Source of the DNA: Brachypodius melanocephalos
Lineage: Eukaryota > Chordata > Aves > Passeriformes > Pycnonotidae
Length of the DNA stretch: 64,000 bases
NCBI GenBank assembly: GCA_013398615.1
Contig: VZSR01000680.1
Coordinates: 1,471,852 to 1,535,851 of the forward strand
Direction of reading: 5' to 3'
Shown here: in pieces, positions 12,965 through 26,275 of the stretch
Layout: every line of letters starts with the position of its first letter
Position numbering within the stretch: the first letter of the stretch is position 1
Program-made: the position numbers and the translations under genes
Notes under the pieces: model-generated
The model's input: only the letters and a program-made list of their open reading frames with translations
What the model was told of the DNA's origin: nothing
The model's database searches: none

Positions 12965-13510
12965 CTGTTGGAAGAAAAACATTTGAACTGAATGAAATTT
13001 AGTTAAAACAGAGCTTAGAACAATTGCAAAGCTTTCCCAGACAGAATCTCTCTGAGCCAGGAGTTCCCTTCCAGCTCTTTTTCTCCTCCCAGCTGCCATG
13101 GCTGAAGGCTCTCTAGGCACCAGATTGTTTTCAAAAGGGATCTGAAATGCACCACAGTGAGGTGCATCTGTACACTGATGCATTTCACGGTAGCCAGGGT
13201 CACAAAGAGATGTTTGCTTTGCCTCAGGAAATGGTAAATACTGAATTATTAAAATGAAAAGCTGCCTATAAATCTACTGCAGCACACTGCCACACAACTT
13301 TCAGCTGACACCCATTTGGGCCAACACAGCATCTATTACTATCCATGTTTATTATTGTTACTCACCCTTTTCTTAGTTGCACACCAAATTTATTCAAAGC
13401 TTATTTAAGATAAGATGGAATAAACAGCTTATAAATTTATGACTGGGCCATACATGTAAAGAAGACAGCTAACTTTTTCCATTCAACGTCTTTCATCCCT
13501 GATTTCAATT

Positions 13511-13672
13511 CACAGAATCATGGAATGGCTTGGATTTGGAAGGGACCTTAAAGATCACCCAATTTCACCCCCCAACATGGGCAGGGACACTTTCCACCAG
13601 AGCACGTTGCTCCAAGCCCCATCCAATATGGCCTTGGACATTTCCAGGGATGGGGAAGCCACAGCTTCTAAC
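13511..13672 (-). mobile_element. CR1 LINE fragment (3' end)
   Basis: The plus strand reads CACAGAATCATGGAATGGCT, followed by GGAAGGGACCTTAAAGATCA, a CATGGGCAGGGACACTTTCC segment and a CCAAGCCCCATCCAA segment. This is the reverse complement of the 3' end of an avian CR1. It breaks off after about 160 bp at the CCACAGCTTCT word. It lies about 550 bp upstream of the 12872-12964 exon in gene orientation. Confidence 0.9.
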
Positions 13673-16600
13673 CAAAAGTTCATACTTTGGTTAACTGGCC
13701 AATATTCTTAAGGGAAGGTTTTGTAACTCTCATCTAGCACTTTGTTATTGCTGTTGAGACAACACAGCAACGATTGTCATTGTAACAGCAAGAGACACTT
13801 AGTCACCAAACACAAAATCGTAGCAGGCTGTTAGAAATAGCTAATATGGAGAAAAATATAGATTCAACTAAATTTCTCTAAATTTAACTCTGCTCTAGCA
13901 AACCAAGGTTTTGGATCGCAGCCAGCAAAATAAAATATGCCATTATTACCCCAATCTGGTAATGAAATTTGTCAGTAGAAAAGAACGCATAACATAATCA
14001 GCTCAAGGAAAGTGAAACTGTGTCACATCCATGCTGATGTGTTCTCCTCAGACCTCACCCAGAGTGGCAAAACAGCCTATTTCATTCTGTCTCCAGGGTT
14101 TGATAAGAAATAACAAGTGTATTCAGGCAGAATATTCTTAATAAACTACTCCTACAGCGTTTATATTTTTACCTCTGCTACTCCTGTCAGGGACATTTGG
14201 GGGTGTGATGTTGCATATTCAGCAAAGATTAACGTTTGAAAAAGATTTGTCTGAGCAAAACAACAAGGGGAGCTGAACAATTATAAACATGCAAGACAAT
14301 TTTTCTTGAGTACTTGTGGATTACCAGTACCTTGGATTATCCATGGAAAAATAGACTCCATTAAAATTCTGTCTCAAGCCAAGAGAAGAGGGAAAGGGGG
14401 CAGAGGGAGCAGCATTTCCATCCATGGATGATTAAACAAGTAAATTCCACAATCCTTTAGAAATACAGGTTCTGGCAGCAGGGTGAGGAACAGAAGGGGG
14501 TATTTCTGCCACAGTTTCTTTATAGGGTGACACATGGACTAAAAACAATGGGAAGGATCTGACTGAACAACTTCATTGCCCTAAATACCCTATCACAGCC
14601 TATCAAGGGCAAGAATAACATGATGAACTACTGCAGCCTGGGGAGAAGGAGAGATTGAGCTGCCACCTGCTGCTACAGGCATTTGTTAGATTTATCATAA
14701 CTTCTGATTAATATTAGCATGAACTGTAATCAATTCAGTCCAGATTCAGATTTTTTAGGGTAAATACCAAACTTTCTAACTCATGCTATGGAAAGTTTGT
14801 CACAAGTAAGATCTATATTTTCCTACTATCCTAAATGAGATTTCTTTCACCACACAGGTCACGAGGTCTTACGCTTTTATAAATTTTGGTCCATTTGCAT
14901 ATTTGGGTTAATTGCCCAATTACAGCTGCAGATTATGAAGTCCCTTCCTTCTTGTTTCTCTCTTCAGACCACCATTGTTTGTGCTTTTGGGCCTGAAAAC
15001 TTGTAACAGTTGTCCTTGGTCTCCATCTGGAAAAGGATTTATTTTGTCTTCCTGCTCAGTGAAGAGACTGACACTGATTATGAGACACAGAACTACCCCC
15101 GAGCAGCACAGAATCTGAAAAACATGAAAGCTAAAACTTAAGGCATCACCTGGGAAATAAAACCATAAGTGTCCTTATCTCTTGCCCTTGGCCATGCAAT
15201 GAGAATAGGACAAATTTCCCATGGCTCAAGCTATGACATGTCAAATCCTGCTCACACTCCCCTTCCTACATCAGCTCAAGTTGGGCCCTCAGCTCAAGCC
15301 TGTGGGCTTCAGGAGGGGACAAATCAAGATACCTCCCCAACAAACAGAAAAATAAACTTTTGCTCCTCCTGTTAGCAGAGCCACCTGTTTCCATGCCCTG
15401 ACTGTCCAGGCCATGGTGAACCTGGTGGATCAAAAGTTGCCACTCACTAATTCCACACTATCGTTTTTATCCATGGACACCTTTTTCTTTTCTCCTTCTT
15501 CTTTTCCAGTTCATCCAAAGAGGAAGCTGGTTCTTATAAATCTCTAATTAACAAGCTGAAAAGACATTTTTCTGGCAAGGCTCGACCTTTAAGCATTTTG
15601 TATGAATTTATTGATACAAGCAGAAAGAGTAATTTAAAAGATTATTTTATGAGTGCTGAATAACCACACATTTGTGAAGATAAATTAGTTTCTTATTTCT
15701 ACATTTACAGCTCTAAGCATTTTAATGAAAAAGGTCCACAAAAGTCAAAGATATTTCTGAATCTCTCCTCTGTCTAAAGCTACTTGGGCTTTTCTGGTGA
15801 TCCCCTGAAACATCTACAATGTGAAGGGATAGGGGAAAGTCAAGAGCCAAGTTTCAGTTGGCCTCAGGTTTGTATGCATTTAAACAAGAATTACTACTTT
15901 ACTCCTGCAATAAATCAACACCATCCCAGGATGAAGGCTCTCAAAGACAAGTGAGGGGTAGAAGGGTGGGGAGAGTAGCAAGGGGAAGACATAAAAAGTG
16001 AAACAAAAGTAGCATGGCACGCACAGAGAAAAAGAATTCAAGGGATGAAGTCTAGAGATGGTCAGAGGATAAAAGCATGCTGCAGCAGAAACAAGGATGA
16101 GACCTGCATTATCAGTGATATCAGTTTCTAGCTATTATGTTATGACTTACTTAGTCAATGTCTGAGTTTTTTCACATCTAGGACTATTTGTGATTTAAGC
16201 AAGCTTCTGCCTTTCAGTCGTGAATGAATACACACACACACATATACACATAAATATTTATCTAGATATTGTATCTCTATTGAAAAATATTTGCATTTCA
16301 CTCAGCTCGGGTACATACCTTTGTCAAACCATTGCTATGTTTGCTTTGAATTATAAATTGCTTTCCCCCCTCCTTTAGATGTACTAACAAATGCTTAAGG
16401 ACTTATTGCTACAATTCATTATCTGAACAAAGTCATGGCAGAGCTTGTGTCCATGAACAGTTTAAGATCACATCACAGATGTAAAGCTGTTAGGAGACAT
16501 AACTGTTCTCCCATTCCAGAATTACACCAGGATAAGTAAAATCACTCCAGTCAATCACTGAAGAGGATCAGACTCAACCAGTAACAGAAGGTTAAAGAGA

Positions 16601-16953
16601 CACACAGTTCTACAGCACGTTGCCAAAATAAGAGTTTAACTTGGGAACATATGGGTTTGTTGTATCTCAGCTGAACAGTTCAATTATTTGAGCTCAACTG
16701 ACACTGCATTGCTGGATTATTTGCAAATTATTTTATACTGACATCAATACTGCAGCACAAATATTGTGTTCCTGCAATGAATTATGGAAACACTAATCTT
16801 CTTTTTAAAGAACATATGCATCTTTTTAAGATCTAGGTCTTCTTCATGTTGAACCTAAGCTATTAAAAAAATGTTTTTGTCTGTTATGTGTTCAGTATTG
16901 GCAACAACAGTTTTACAGAATGGATTTTTAATGTGGTAGTGACAGGGGAACAG

Positions 16954-16967
16954 ATTGCTATGGCAAC
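16954..16967 (-). promoter_or_regulatory. RFX-type X-box motif
   Basis: Minus-strand GTTGCCATAGCAAT closely fits the X-box bound by RFX factors (two inverted half-sites with a 2-bp spacer; one base of the second half-site departs from AAC). Single-motif evidence only; function is not shown. Confidence 0.35.
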
Positions 16968-18319
16968 AGCAAAGATGAAAATTCTTAACCTGAATGGATC
17001 ATCGCTGAAGTAATTGCAGGGGTCTTTTTTACCCATTCTACATCCATTTTACAACTTGAATGCTGCATTCAACCTTGAGCTTGCTTTGTATAAATGCCAA
17101 GCACTATGTGCAGCCTCCAAATTGATTTGACCTAAAACTTGCTGCCCCTTCCCTCACGAATCCTGGATAACTGCTGTCCTCTAGCTCACCTAAACATCTG
17201 AATATGATCATTTTTCCACAGAGCCCACCAATAAAAGCACCAGGACTTTGGACATAACTTTGAGCTCCTGTAAGACATGTTCAGGTACATATTTTTTCTT
17301 TCCTTCTAGACTCAACTTGCATAAAAAGTGGTGGAAACCATTCTTCATTTTTAAAAATACGGTGAAATCACCGTGCATGGTATTTCCAATCAACTGATGG
17401 AATAAGGTATCAGTTTCACATTTCATTGTATTCTAAAGAGGCTGTTATTTCAGACACATATTTTGTGTAAACAGTAATTTAATTGGAATTTCATGGAAAT
17501 GTAAAGGTTTATTTTACAGGTTTTAAAAGGATTTGTTCTCCCCAGATCCTCTCCCTTTACTCAGAATTCATTAATCATGCTTTCATATGCAATTTATGAT
17601 TGTTATGAAGTAGACAATTGGAAATACATGTCCTGTCGCCTCTTCAAAATATCAATATTTTTGAAACCATCCTTTCTTTGAGCACCAAAACTACAATTTA
17701 AAACAACCCTTCCTATAGACAATTAACAGTGACTTGGACTTTTGTCCTGGAACAGCTCTCTCTACATGGGGGTAACCACAAGCAGTAACAAGCAAAGTAC
17801 CACCTTAAATTCCACACCTGCTTTGAAAACCAAATTCTTAGTTGCTGCTGAGGTTTTTGTGCTCATCCCTTTCATCACCACTCATCTGCAAGACAGCCCA
17901 AGGTGGTATCACAGCCCATGCAGGTATCAGAAGAGAATATGCAGAGATGAAGCAAGCAATATTCTGCTTTTCCTGTGGCTCTCAGGCTTTTCAGAGCACC
18001 ACCCAATTTATCTCTGCTTTTACCATAAGATTTTCAGAGCACTACCTCTCCTTCTTGCCACTTGCACATTGCCATCTGGGTGCACTGAAAAATACGAACT
18101 CTGAGCGCACTGTAGGTATGTATTCTGGCAAAGGGAGAACACAATGAATACAGTCCACAATTTCCCACATTTCAGAAATCCCAGTGATTACTTACACAAC
18201 AAGCTGTGCCAAATGCCTATTCCTAAACACAGTTTGCACCATATTATTTACTGGTCAGTAGTTTTTTTAATGCATCATTTTTTAAACCAAAAGAACTATA
18301 AATTATTTCTACATGTATT

Positions 18320-18353
18320 ATAAAAATAATTTTATATATAAAATTATTTTTAT
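18320..18353. repeat. 34-bp perfect AT palindrome
   Basis: Two 17-bp arms meet without a spacer: ATAAAAATAATTTTATA and its exact reverse complement. All bases are A or T. It could extrude as a hairpin or cruciform, and may be a decayed AT repeat. Confidence 0.85.
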
Positions 18354-20984
18354 TAGGATTTTTTCCACAGGCACTTGATCACACTCTAAATTTCCAAATC
18401 GAAAGAAAATAAAAAAGAGACAGAAAAGTTTGGGTGTGCCAAATGCATTAGCAAGCGCATACCTGTTCTGTGATTTGTAGCCTTTATTCAGAAACCATAT
18501 TTAACTAATTAAGTCTCCACCTCCTGCACAAATGAGCATAATGTCAATGAGCTGCAGCAAGACTCAGCAGCTGTGATCACACCTATAGTCTCTTGCTCAG
18601 ATGATTCATAAAAGGTTTGCTGTTTAACTACTCAACTGTTCCAGGTTGATGTGGGTTTTAATGACTAATCTTTTCAAATTACTTGGTCTATATTCACAGC
18701 TTGCAGAAATATTCCCGAGTAAAGGGAAAATGCATGAACAGTGTGACACAAAGCAGTTTCACACCTCTCCCTCAAGTGAGCTCAGGCAGGAGTGAAATTC
18801 TTCAACAGACCCAGTAGCTACTGAAGAGCCACTGTCCCATCACAGCTGCAGGATGTGAAGATTACAGTCTGGACAGGAAAGGCAAGGGGATGAAAAATAA
18901 AGGAGGAAATGACCATCATCCCTTAGTGATTTAGGAATCCTCCCCTATCAGAATGGCCCATGAAGCCTAGTAGCAGCTACTGAAAAATTAGAATTCCATG
19001 TGATTCCACCCTAGCACCCACTGGGCTCAGAGCTGCTTTTGCTCTGAGTGTTAGGTGTTCGTCTGAGTGACAGAAACATGGAAAACATCAGGGAAGTGAC
19101 AACCTGAGGCAACAAAATTGCTTGCTGCCAGACAGTACCTTTTGTCAGGCCTGAGCTAAACTAATCCAATTAGCTGAGCAGAAGAAAGTTGGATCTGCTT
19201 AGGAAAGCATCCAACAAGGAACAGGATAAAGACAAGGGGAAAAGCAATGTTTCTTAGCTAAGGTGGCAGAGAAAACTGAGGGGAGGGGGTGTGAAAACAA
19301 AACCCACAAAGAAAATGGAATGGCAATTCCAACCCTTTTTGACAAAAGGAGCTATTATATCAGTTCAGCCACAATAACTGGATGTTGGGACCAAAAGTTA
19401 CTTCCTTGAGAACAGAACTTGGGGAAAGTACCATAAAATTTTGCCTGAATTCCATATAAAGTGTGTATAAATACGACTGGTTTTAAAATTATGCAGTTAA
19501 TATAGTTTGTTAGGATAAAAAAAAAAAGGAAACAGCAATTTTCTCAGCAAATGTTAACTTGGATGTGCAGTACATCCCATAAGCATGCATTATGTACATT
19601 TTAGGCAGACTCCTCAGCAATATTAAGCAACATCCCTCAACAAAACCTGAAAGAAAATATTGCTTTAGCATAATATGGTGGAATTATCATTGCTATTGAA
19701 TTCCTAACTTGGGTATTGCATAGTTCTAGGACTGCAGCTGTGAAAAATCATTGCGGGTACTGCTATGTAGGTGCTGTCTTCTAGGAAAAGAAAATAGTCA
19801 TATTTCGTTTTGGAGAGTGATAAACTCTATAGTATCCACTTACAAATGGAATTGAGTCTTTGATAATCCAAATAAAAAGGCTCTTATGTCCAGATAGTAA
19901 AAGGATTTGGTAAATTTATGCTTATATAAATAAATTCATAAATATATACAGATATATTTATATACATGTGTATTGTGACTACATAAGCATACTTTTCAGA
20001 ACACAATACATAACACATAATACTTTTCCAGAGTTATAATATACCAAAGTGAGCTGCAGTGCTTCCTTTCAGTGATAGAGCCAGGAAATTTTAGAACTAA
20101 TAAGCAGAAAATCTCCTTTCCTTCCTGAGATGCTGCATTGATGTGTTTTGCTGCACTGCTGATTCCATGTGTTTGTACTTTGCTCTGAAAGAGGAGACCT
20201 GCTTCATTCCCACTGAGTTTCACCTCCCTGAGCCCCTGGAGACCAACCTGTGGTTAATCAGTTTAATTCAGAACATACTCCACCAAAGCTGTGCTTTCCT
20301 TTCCTTCTCCTTCCCTTCTCTTCCTTCAATCAGTTTCTTGGGAGTCCAACCAGCTACTCCAGAGCAGGAAGATTTCAGATCCTACACTCACACATGGCTT
20401 TTGTGAATCATTTAACCATCAGAACATATTTGGGAGAAAGACTCTTCTTCCAAGCTTTTCTGCTAAATTAGCCAGGGACAGAAGAAAGGATGTGGTTTGT
20501 GGCCCAGTGGCTTAGGGAACACTCGGGGGAAAAGAGAACCAACGATTCCAATCAGTGCTCTCTGGTCACCTTGTTGTTCACCCTTGTTAACATGACAGCA
20601 GTTCCTACAATGCCCTGGTGGAAGCATTTTTTTGGAATATGACTGGTAGGAATAGAGACATCCCTGGATTTCACCTGAGCACAGACCTGAGTGCTGCTGA
20701 GCAGAGATTGAGGATCTTTGAGCTCCAGCACCTGAAGTTCTTCCAAAGATCTAGTCTAAATGTCTTTTGCTAGGAATAAAAGACACAGAGAGAAAATACA
20801 TCGTGTTTTGAGCTTGCCTACTGTGCAAATCAGGTGGTACAACAATAAAGCCTCCATGGAGGCAGAGCCACAGGCCTTTATGAGTCTTAGCCCAATGAAA
20901 GGCTGAGTGTGTATCCATAGGGATACCACGGAAGAGATCAGGACTCCAATCACCTCATTCCCAGAGATAAAACACAGGAAATTC

Positions 20985-21024
20985 TTTTTCTTACTTTTTT
21001 TCTTTTTTTTTTTTTTTTCTTTAA
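20985..21024. repeat. T-rich tract beside a CR1 copy
   Basis: About 40 bases of nearly pure T with scattered C, directly next to the 3' end of the minus-strand CR1 at 21031. Confidence 0.8.
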
Positions 21025-21030
21025 ATTAGA

Positions 21031-21332
21031 CAATCATGGAATCATAGGATGGCTTGGTTTGGAAGGGACCTTATTGATCATCCCATCCCACCCCCTGCCA
21101 TGGGCAGGGACACTTTCCACTATCCCAGGCTGCTCCAAGCCCCATCCAACCTGGCCTTGGACACTTCTGAGGATAAGGCACCCACAGCTTCTCTGGGCAC
21201 CCTGTGCCAGTGCCTCACCACCCTCACAGGGAAGAATTTCTTCCCAATATCCCATCCAACTCTGCCATCTGTCATTTTCCCTTGTCTAGTCACTATATGA
21301 CCTTGTAAAAAGTTTCACTCCATCTTTCTTAA
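21031..21332 (-). mobile_element. CR1 LINE fragment (3' end)
   Basis: Begins with AATCATGGAATCATAGGATGG and continues through GGAAGGGACCTTATTGATCA, the CCATGGGCAGGGACAC word, GCTCCAAGCCCCATCCAACC, CACAGCTTCTCTGGGCACC and CCTTGTAAAAAGT. This is reverse-complement CR1 sequence in normal order, about 300 bp. Confidence 0.92.
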
Positions 21333-24300
21333 AAAGGTATCCTAAATCCAAAATTATTGCCAGGAAGCTGCAAAGAGAACTCTTACAGCATGGAATGGAT
21401 ACTGCTTTTTTAGACTGAGTGGTTCTTACTCAAACAAGGTTATTTATATCATCCCATTGGTCACAAAAGCTGAATGTTGGCAAGGAAAGCTACTCAGTTA
21501 TCTTCTGCATGCAGATATGAAACTTCTGTACACTCTACACCCTCATACTGCAAATTGAAAAAACGTAAAAATTAGGATGAACATGTCAAAAAGCTGATTT
21601 TTTTAAAATTAAACATCCCTTTTCAAAGAAAATGCAACAGTAATAATAACAACAACAAAAATCACTAATAGCTTGCTAAGCCTATTGTACCGTAATAAGG
21701 AAAGTAAAGACATGCTAGTGATATATCTTGTAGATTAATTCTACTGGTACAAATAAAGCTTCTCTACATTTGACTTCAGTGGAGATATTCCAAACTCACA
21801 CATTTGACAATGCGGATGGAACTTGCTGATAAATACTTTGTTATTAAGACTTATAAACTTTACCTCACTGAAGTGTAAACACATCATGAAACACCAAGAT
21901 ATAAATTAATTCTGGTTCTATGTAATAACTTCTAAATTCAAAACCAGTTTCTGGATTCAGGCTAGAAGAATAAAAGTTAGTCATATTCCTCAAGACTTGG
22001 CAATTCTGAGCCATCATAATGATGGTTCAAAGCCATTTACTCTGGTTTTGAAACCCACTTAAGAACACAGATATAGCAGAAGCCTGAAGCTTTTTATCTT
22101 TTCATACTTATTAGGGAGGTTGGGCTGTCCTCTTCCAGCAGTAATAACAAATGTGATATCTAATTTCTCATACTACAGGAGAGGTTAAAAATTACACATG
22201 TTGACAGAATATAGGTGACTGGCTTGTATTTTGAAAAGACAAGTGTGAGGAAAAATGAATATAGTAGTGCTTCACTCTAAAGAAAATGTGAAATCAGCAA
22301 ATTGGGTTGTGGGATTTCATTAGAGCAAATGCTAACTAATAACCATATACAGGCTTCTAAAATCATAGTATCCATGTAGTAACCCTGTCAAATTTCTACA
22401 GTATTCTTATTACTACTATGCTACAATATCTTTCTTTAAAAAATATCTTAGTGTACTAAGATACTATTCAAAGAAAAATTAATATTTTATTAAATTAAAC
22501 AATGCTGACTTGTGGGTTTATTTCACAACCAGAAGGATAGTAAACAGTTAAGGTAAAACCCTTAAATCATCAATAGCAGTTCAGCAAACTACAGAAAACA
22601 CAACATTGACTAAATCCTATCAAAGCTGTCATGCACATTCTGGTATTACCTATTCAGGCACTGCTATTGCAGTGATCCTACAAATAAAAATGAACATATC
22701 TCCAACCCAGCCAGTCTCATTGTTTGATTCAGTGAGGGATGCAATGATCAAATTGCTTGTAATATCACAATCCATCACTACATGTGCAAATTTCATGACA
22801 CAAGTCACTGAACTGGAGTCCTAATAAAACAAAACATGGAAAAGAGGCTAAACAGAGGTCTATAATAAAGATCTCACAGAGAAAACCCCTCGAACAGTCA
22901 TACCCATTAACAAAATGCCATGCACAAAAGCAGTGGGGACATGGTCTTGCTTTCAATGGTCAGATCTCCAAGGACAATATTTGGCCAAAGAATTAGAACA
23001 GTGAAAAAGATTAAGACCCCAGCACAGAAAAGCAGGTAAATACAAACTGATACGTGGATATGATTAATCCTGTTGAAGACATGTGAATTATACACGTTAA
23101 CTCAGGGTAATGCTCAAATGGAGGATAATCTTGAAATAGTTTTCTGAAATCATTGATATTGAAGCCTGATTGTAAGACGAACAAAAAGAATTTTGGTTTG
23201 TCTTACCTTGCCTGATGCCTGCCTTATTTTAAAAGGGTCTATATTTCAGTTTTCACAATGACAAAAATCCAAGTCCAATGCAAGCCTTTCTATTCAAGAG
23301 GGCAAAAACATGACTCAAGACCACAGCACACCATCGGCACAAGAATTATCTGCACGATTCAAGCCCAAGAGTGATTTAAAAGCAATCAAAGAAGAAACAG
23401 GCTCATGATAAGTAAAAGTAACCAGTCCTTTCCCACCCATACACACATATATGAGTATCAAAACCACAAGCTATAGCTGTTAACAGGCATCCGCCAACAC
23501 TCTGTCCTTGTCACTGATGGAAATTGAAATATATCTGTCTTGCCATTCAGCTATTCTCTATATTTAGAGATGAACAAAGTTGGTTAAATTTGGATCAGGC
23601 ACTTTCTGACTCACATTATCCTCCAAGTTGGCAATCCTTCACATGTCACACAAAAAGGCTGCTGAACATGGTGCACAATCTCACTCCTGAAGAGGCACTG
23701 CCCACAGTCAAAGCAAGGAATATACAAACACCCCATTAAAGAAACCCATGCAAACCACTCTAATATCAACAGCAGAACAGTGCCTGAGGGTTGAAAGATG
23801 CATTCAAAGACAAATCTTTAACTAGTGCAAACAGAACTCCATCACTTTGAGCAGAACTCTCTAGATTCCTAGTCAGGAAGGGTTTGTCCTTCTCTATAGG
23901 AGTATCTCCACACAGAGATTACTTTCTTCTCTCTCTCTCTCTCACACACACAGACACTTTTAATTGCTTATATGTAGCAATTTAAGTTGGATTTTTATAA
24001 AATGGCTGTTGTGTGAGGAAAAGAGAACAACTAAACCCTAACATCAATAAGTACTAATAAATATTAACGTAACATAAATGGCACTTATATTGCAATGTGA
24101 AACAAGGTTATTATCCATAGATGAAATAAAATTGCTGCCTTTATTACTGTCAGAAATGACTTCTAAGATACTTCTATTTACTGCTTGAGTATTCATCACC
24201 ACTGTGTGCTTACAGCATCTACTCTCTCTCCCATCTCTCTCACCAACCCCTCCACATTCATACAAGTAGTTGAAGATCTGTATTTTCTGCTACAGTTTCC

Positions 24301-25090
24301 CAACCAATTTCAATATACACAAATGCACATTGTGAGATTAGAAACAGCCCAGCTGCCAAATCCTGATACAGTTAGAACATCAACAGGAAATCTTACCATG
24401 CCTGTATTTGCAATATGAGCATTGAAAGAAGATAAATACAGAGTTCACAGTCTGGTATTAAACAGATTCCTGCAAATTATTCAGCTATACCACAAACTCT
24501 GTAGATAATGAGAAAACCCCATCTTTAGACAATAAATGGAGCTAAAACATTTGGCAATATTCCAAAGCCTTTCATTTCCTAAAGTGGTGCCTTTTATTAA
24601 AGTAACAGCACATGTAGAATAAGTAGACCTGTTTATGCATCCTATAATTTAGAAAAATACCTAGGAGATGATTTCTCCAGCCTCGAAGTTGATGATCTTT
24701 CACTATTATAAACTGCACTTCAAGTGTGAATCACACAGCCCTCAAATTTTCTATCCATCCCCTCACATTCTTGTTTCCCCATTTTAAATAGAACCAACTT
24801 GAAAATTCTGACATTTGCAGGAATGCTTGCCCAGTAATTTCTGTGAAGCACAGACAGCCTCCAATTACAATGAAATAGCTACAGTGTATCATCATTTTTA
24901 GAGTGTTCTTTGCCTTTCTGAAGTGAATCAAAGCTCTCCATGGGAGCTACTCTGATTAACGTCAAAACAATAGTGCGCCAAAAAATCTCAGCATTAGAAC
25001 AAGGGACTCAGAACTTTCTTTGTATATGGGGAATACATAAGGATGTTTGAAAATATCACAGAAACTTCCATAAGGGAAATGCCTATGTAT

Positions 25091-25661
25091 TCACAGAATC
25101 ACAGAATTCCAGAAAGGCTTGGGTTGGAAAAGACCTTAAAGCTCATCCCGTCCTACCCCCTGCCATGGGCAGGGACACCTTCCACAAGACCAGGTTGCTC
25201 CCAGCCCTATCCAATCTGACCTTGGACACTTCCAGGGATGGGGCAGCCACAGCTTCTCTGGGCAACCTGGCCCAGTGCCTCACCCACCCTTACAGGGAAA
25301 ACTTTCTTCCCAATATCTCATCTAACCCTGCCCTCAATCAGGTTTGAAGCCATTCTCCCTTGTTCCTGTCACTCCAGACCCTTGTCCAAACTCTGTCTTC
25401 ACCTTCTTTGTTGGGTCCTTCAGACAATCAAGTCACCCAAAGCTTCTCTTCTCCAGGCTGAGCAACCTGAATTCTCTTAGAGTTTCATCACAGCAGAGCT
25501 GCTCCATCCCTCTGATCATCTTGATGCCTCCTCTGGATTCACTCCAACAGCTCCACGTCCTTCCTGTGCTGGGACCCCAGGGCTGGGTGCAGCTCTGCAA
25601 GTGAGGTCTCACCTGAGCAGGGCAGAAGAGCAGAATACCCCCCTCCCCTGCTGCCCACACT
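25091..25661 (-). mobile_element. CR1 LINE fragment, about 570 bp
   Basis: The longest CR1 piece in the window. It starts at the terminal octamers (CACAGAATCACAGAATTCC) and passes through GGGTTGGAAAAGACCTTAAA, the CATGGGCAGGGACACCTTCC word, CTTCTCTTCTCCAGGCTGAG, CCTCTGATCATCTTGATGCC and CTCCAACAGCTCCACGTCC. It ends near GGTCTCACCTGAGCAGGGCAG. It is a 5'-truncated insertion, usual for CR1. The open frames across it are remnants. Confidence 0.94.
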
Positions 25662-26217
25662 TCTAAATTTTTATATTCCTAAATTTTAAGACTTTCTTCT
25701 ATAGGCAGTTAAAATTGCACCCAGGAAAAGGCACGAAATTGGAGCAATTGCATTTCCCCTCCTTTAACCTGGTCTCTTCTGTTTGGTTCTCTATAGACAG
25801 GACAATGAAATACTTCTGGCTACAAAGACTAGACATACAAATGTGCTGACAGCTCCATCATTTTTCTGCAGGACCAGGAATCACTGACAAAAATAAAGTA
25901 GTTTTCAGTTAATCCTCTTGTCCTTGTGTTCCTCTGTAGAGACACTTCCCAGACACTCACAGGAAGAAAATTCATTCCATAAATACTTAAGCAGCACATC
26001 CATTCCTACATCCCACTGCACATGGACCCTGCAGATGGGATGTTCAGTGACACAAAGGCTGCAGACAACAACCACAGTCTGGTCTCCAAAAACTGGGACT
26101 CACAATTATTGCCTGGCCATTCATTTTCTTCCAGCAGGGTGCTTGTTTGCCAGTTTGTTCGCAGAAACAAATCTGGATGAGTTGCTCTTAGATTTTTACA
26201 ACAAAGTATCAGACAGT

Positions 26218-26275
26218 CCACTTTTACTTATCCTTTCCTTATTCAGTGTAAATCCACTTTTACTTATCCTTTCCT
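26218..26275. repeat. Short direct repeat, 21 bp with 36-bp period
   Basis: CCACTTTTACTTATCCTTTCC occurs at 26218 and again at 26254. It looks like a small local duplication. Confidence 0.85.

Noticed and set aside
25165..25660. Small frames within 25.1-25.7 kb
   Set aside because: All lie in the CR1 3' region and are remnants or chance frames.
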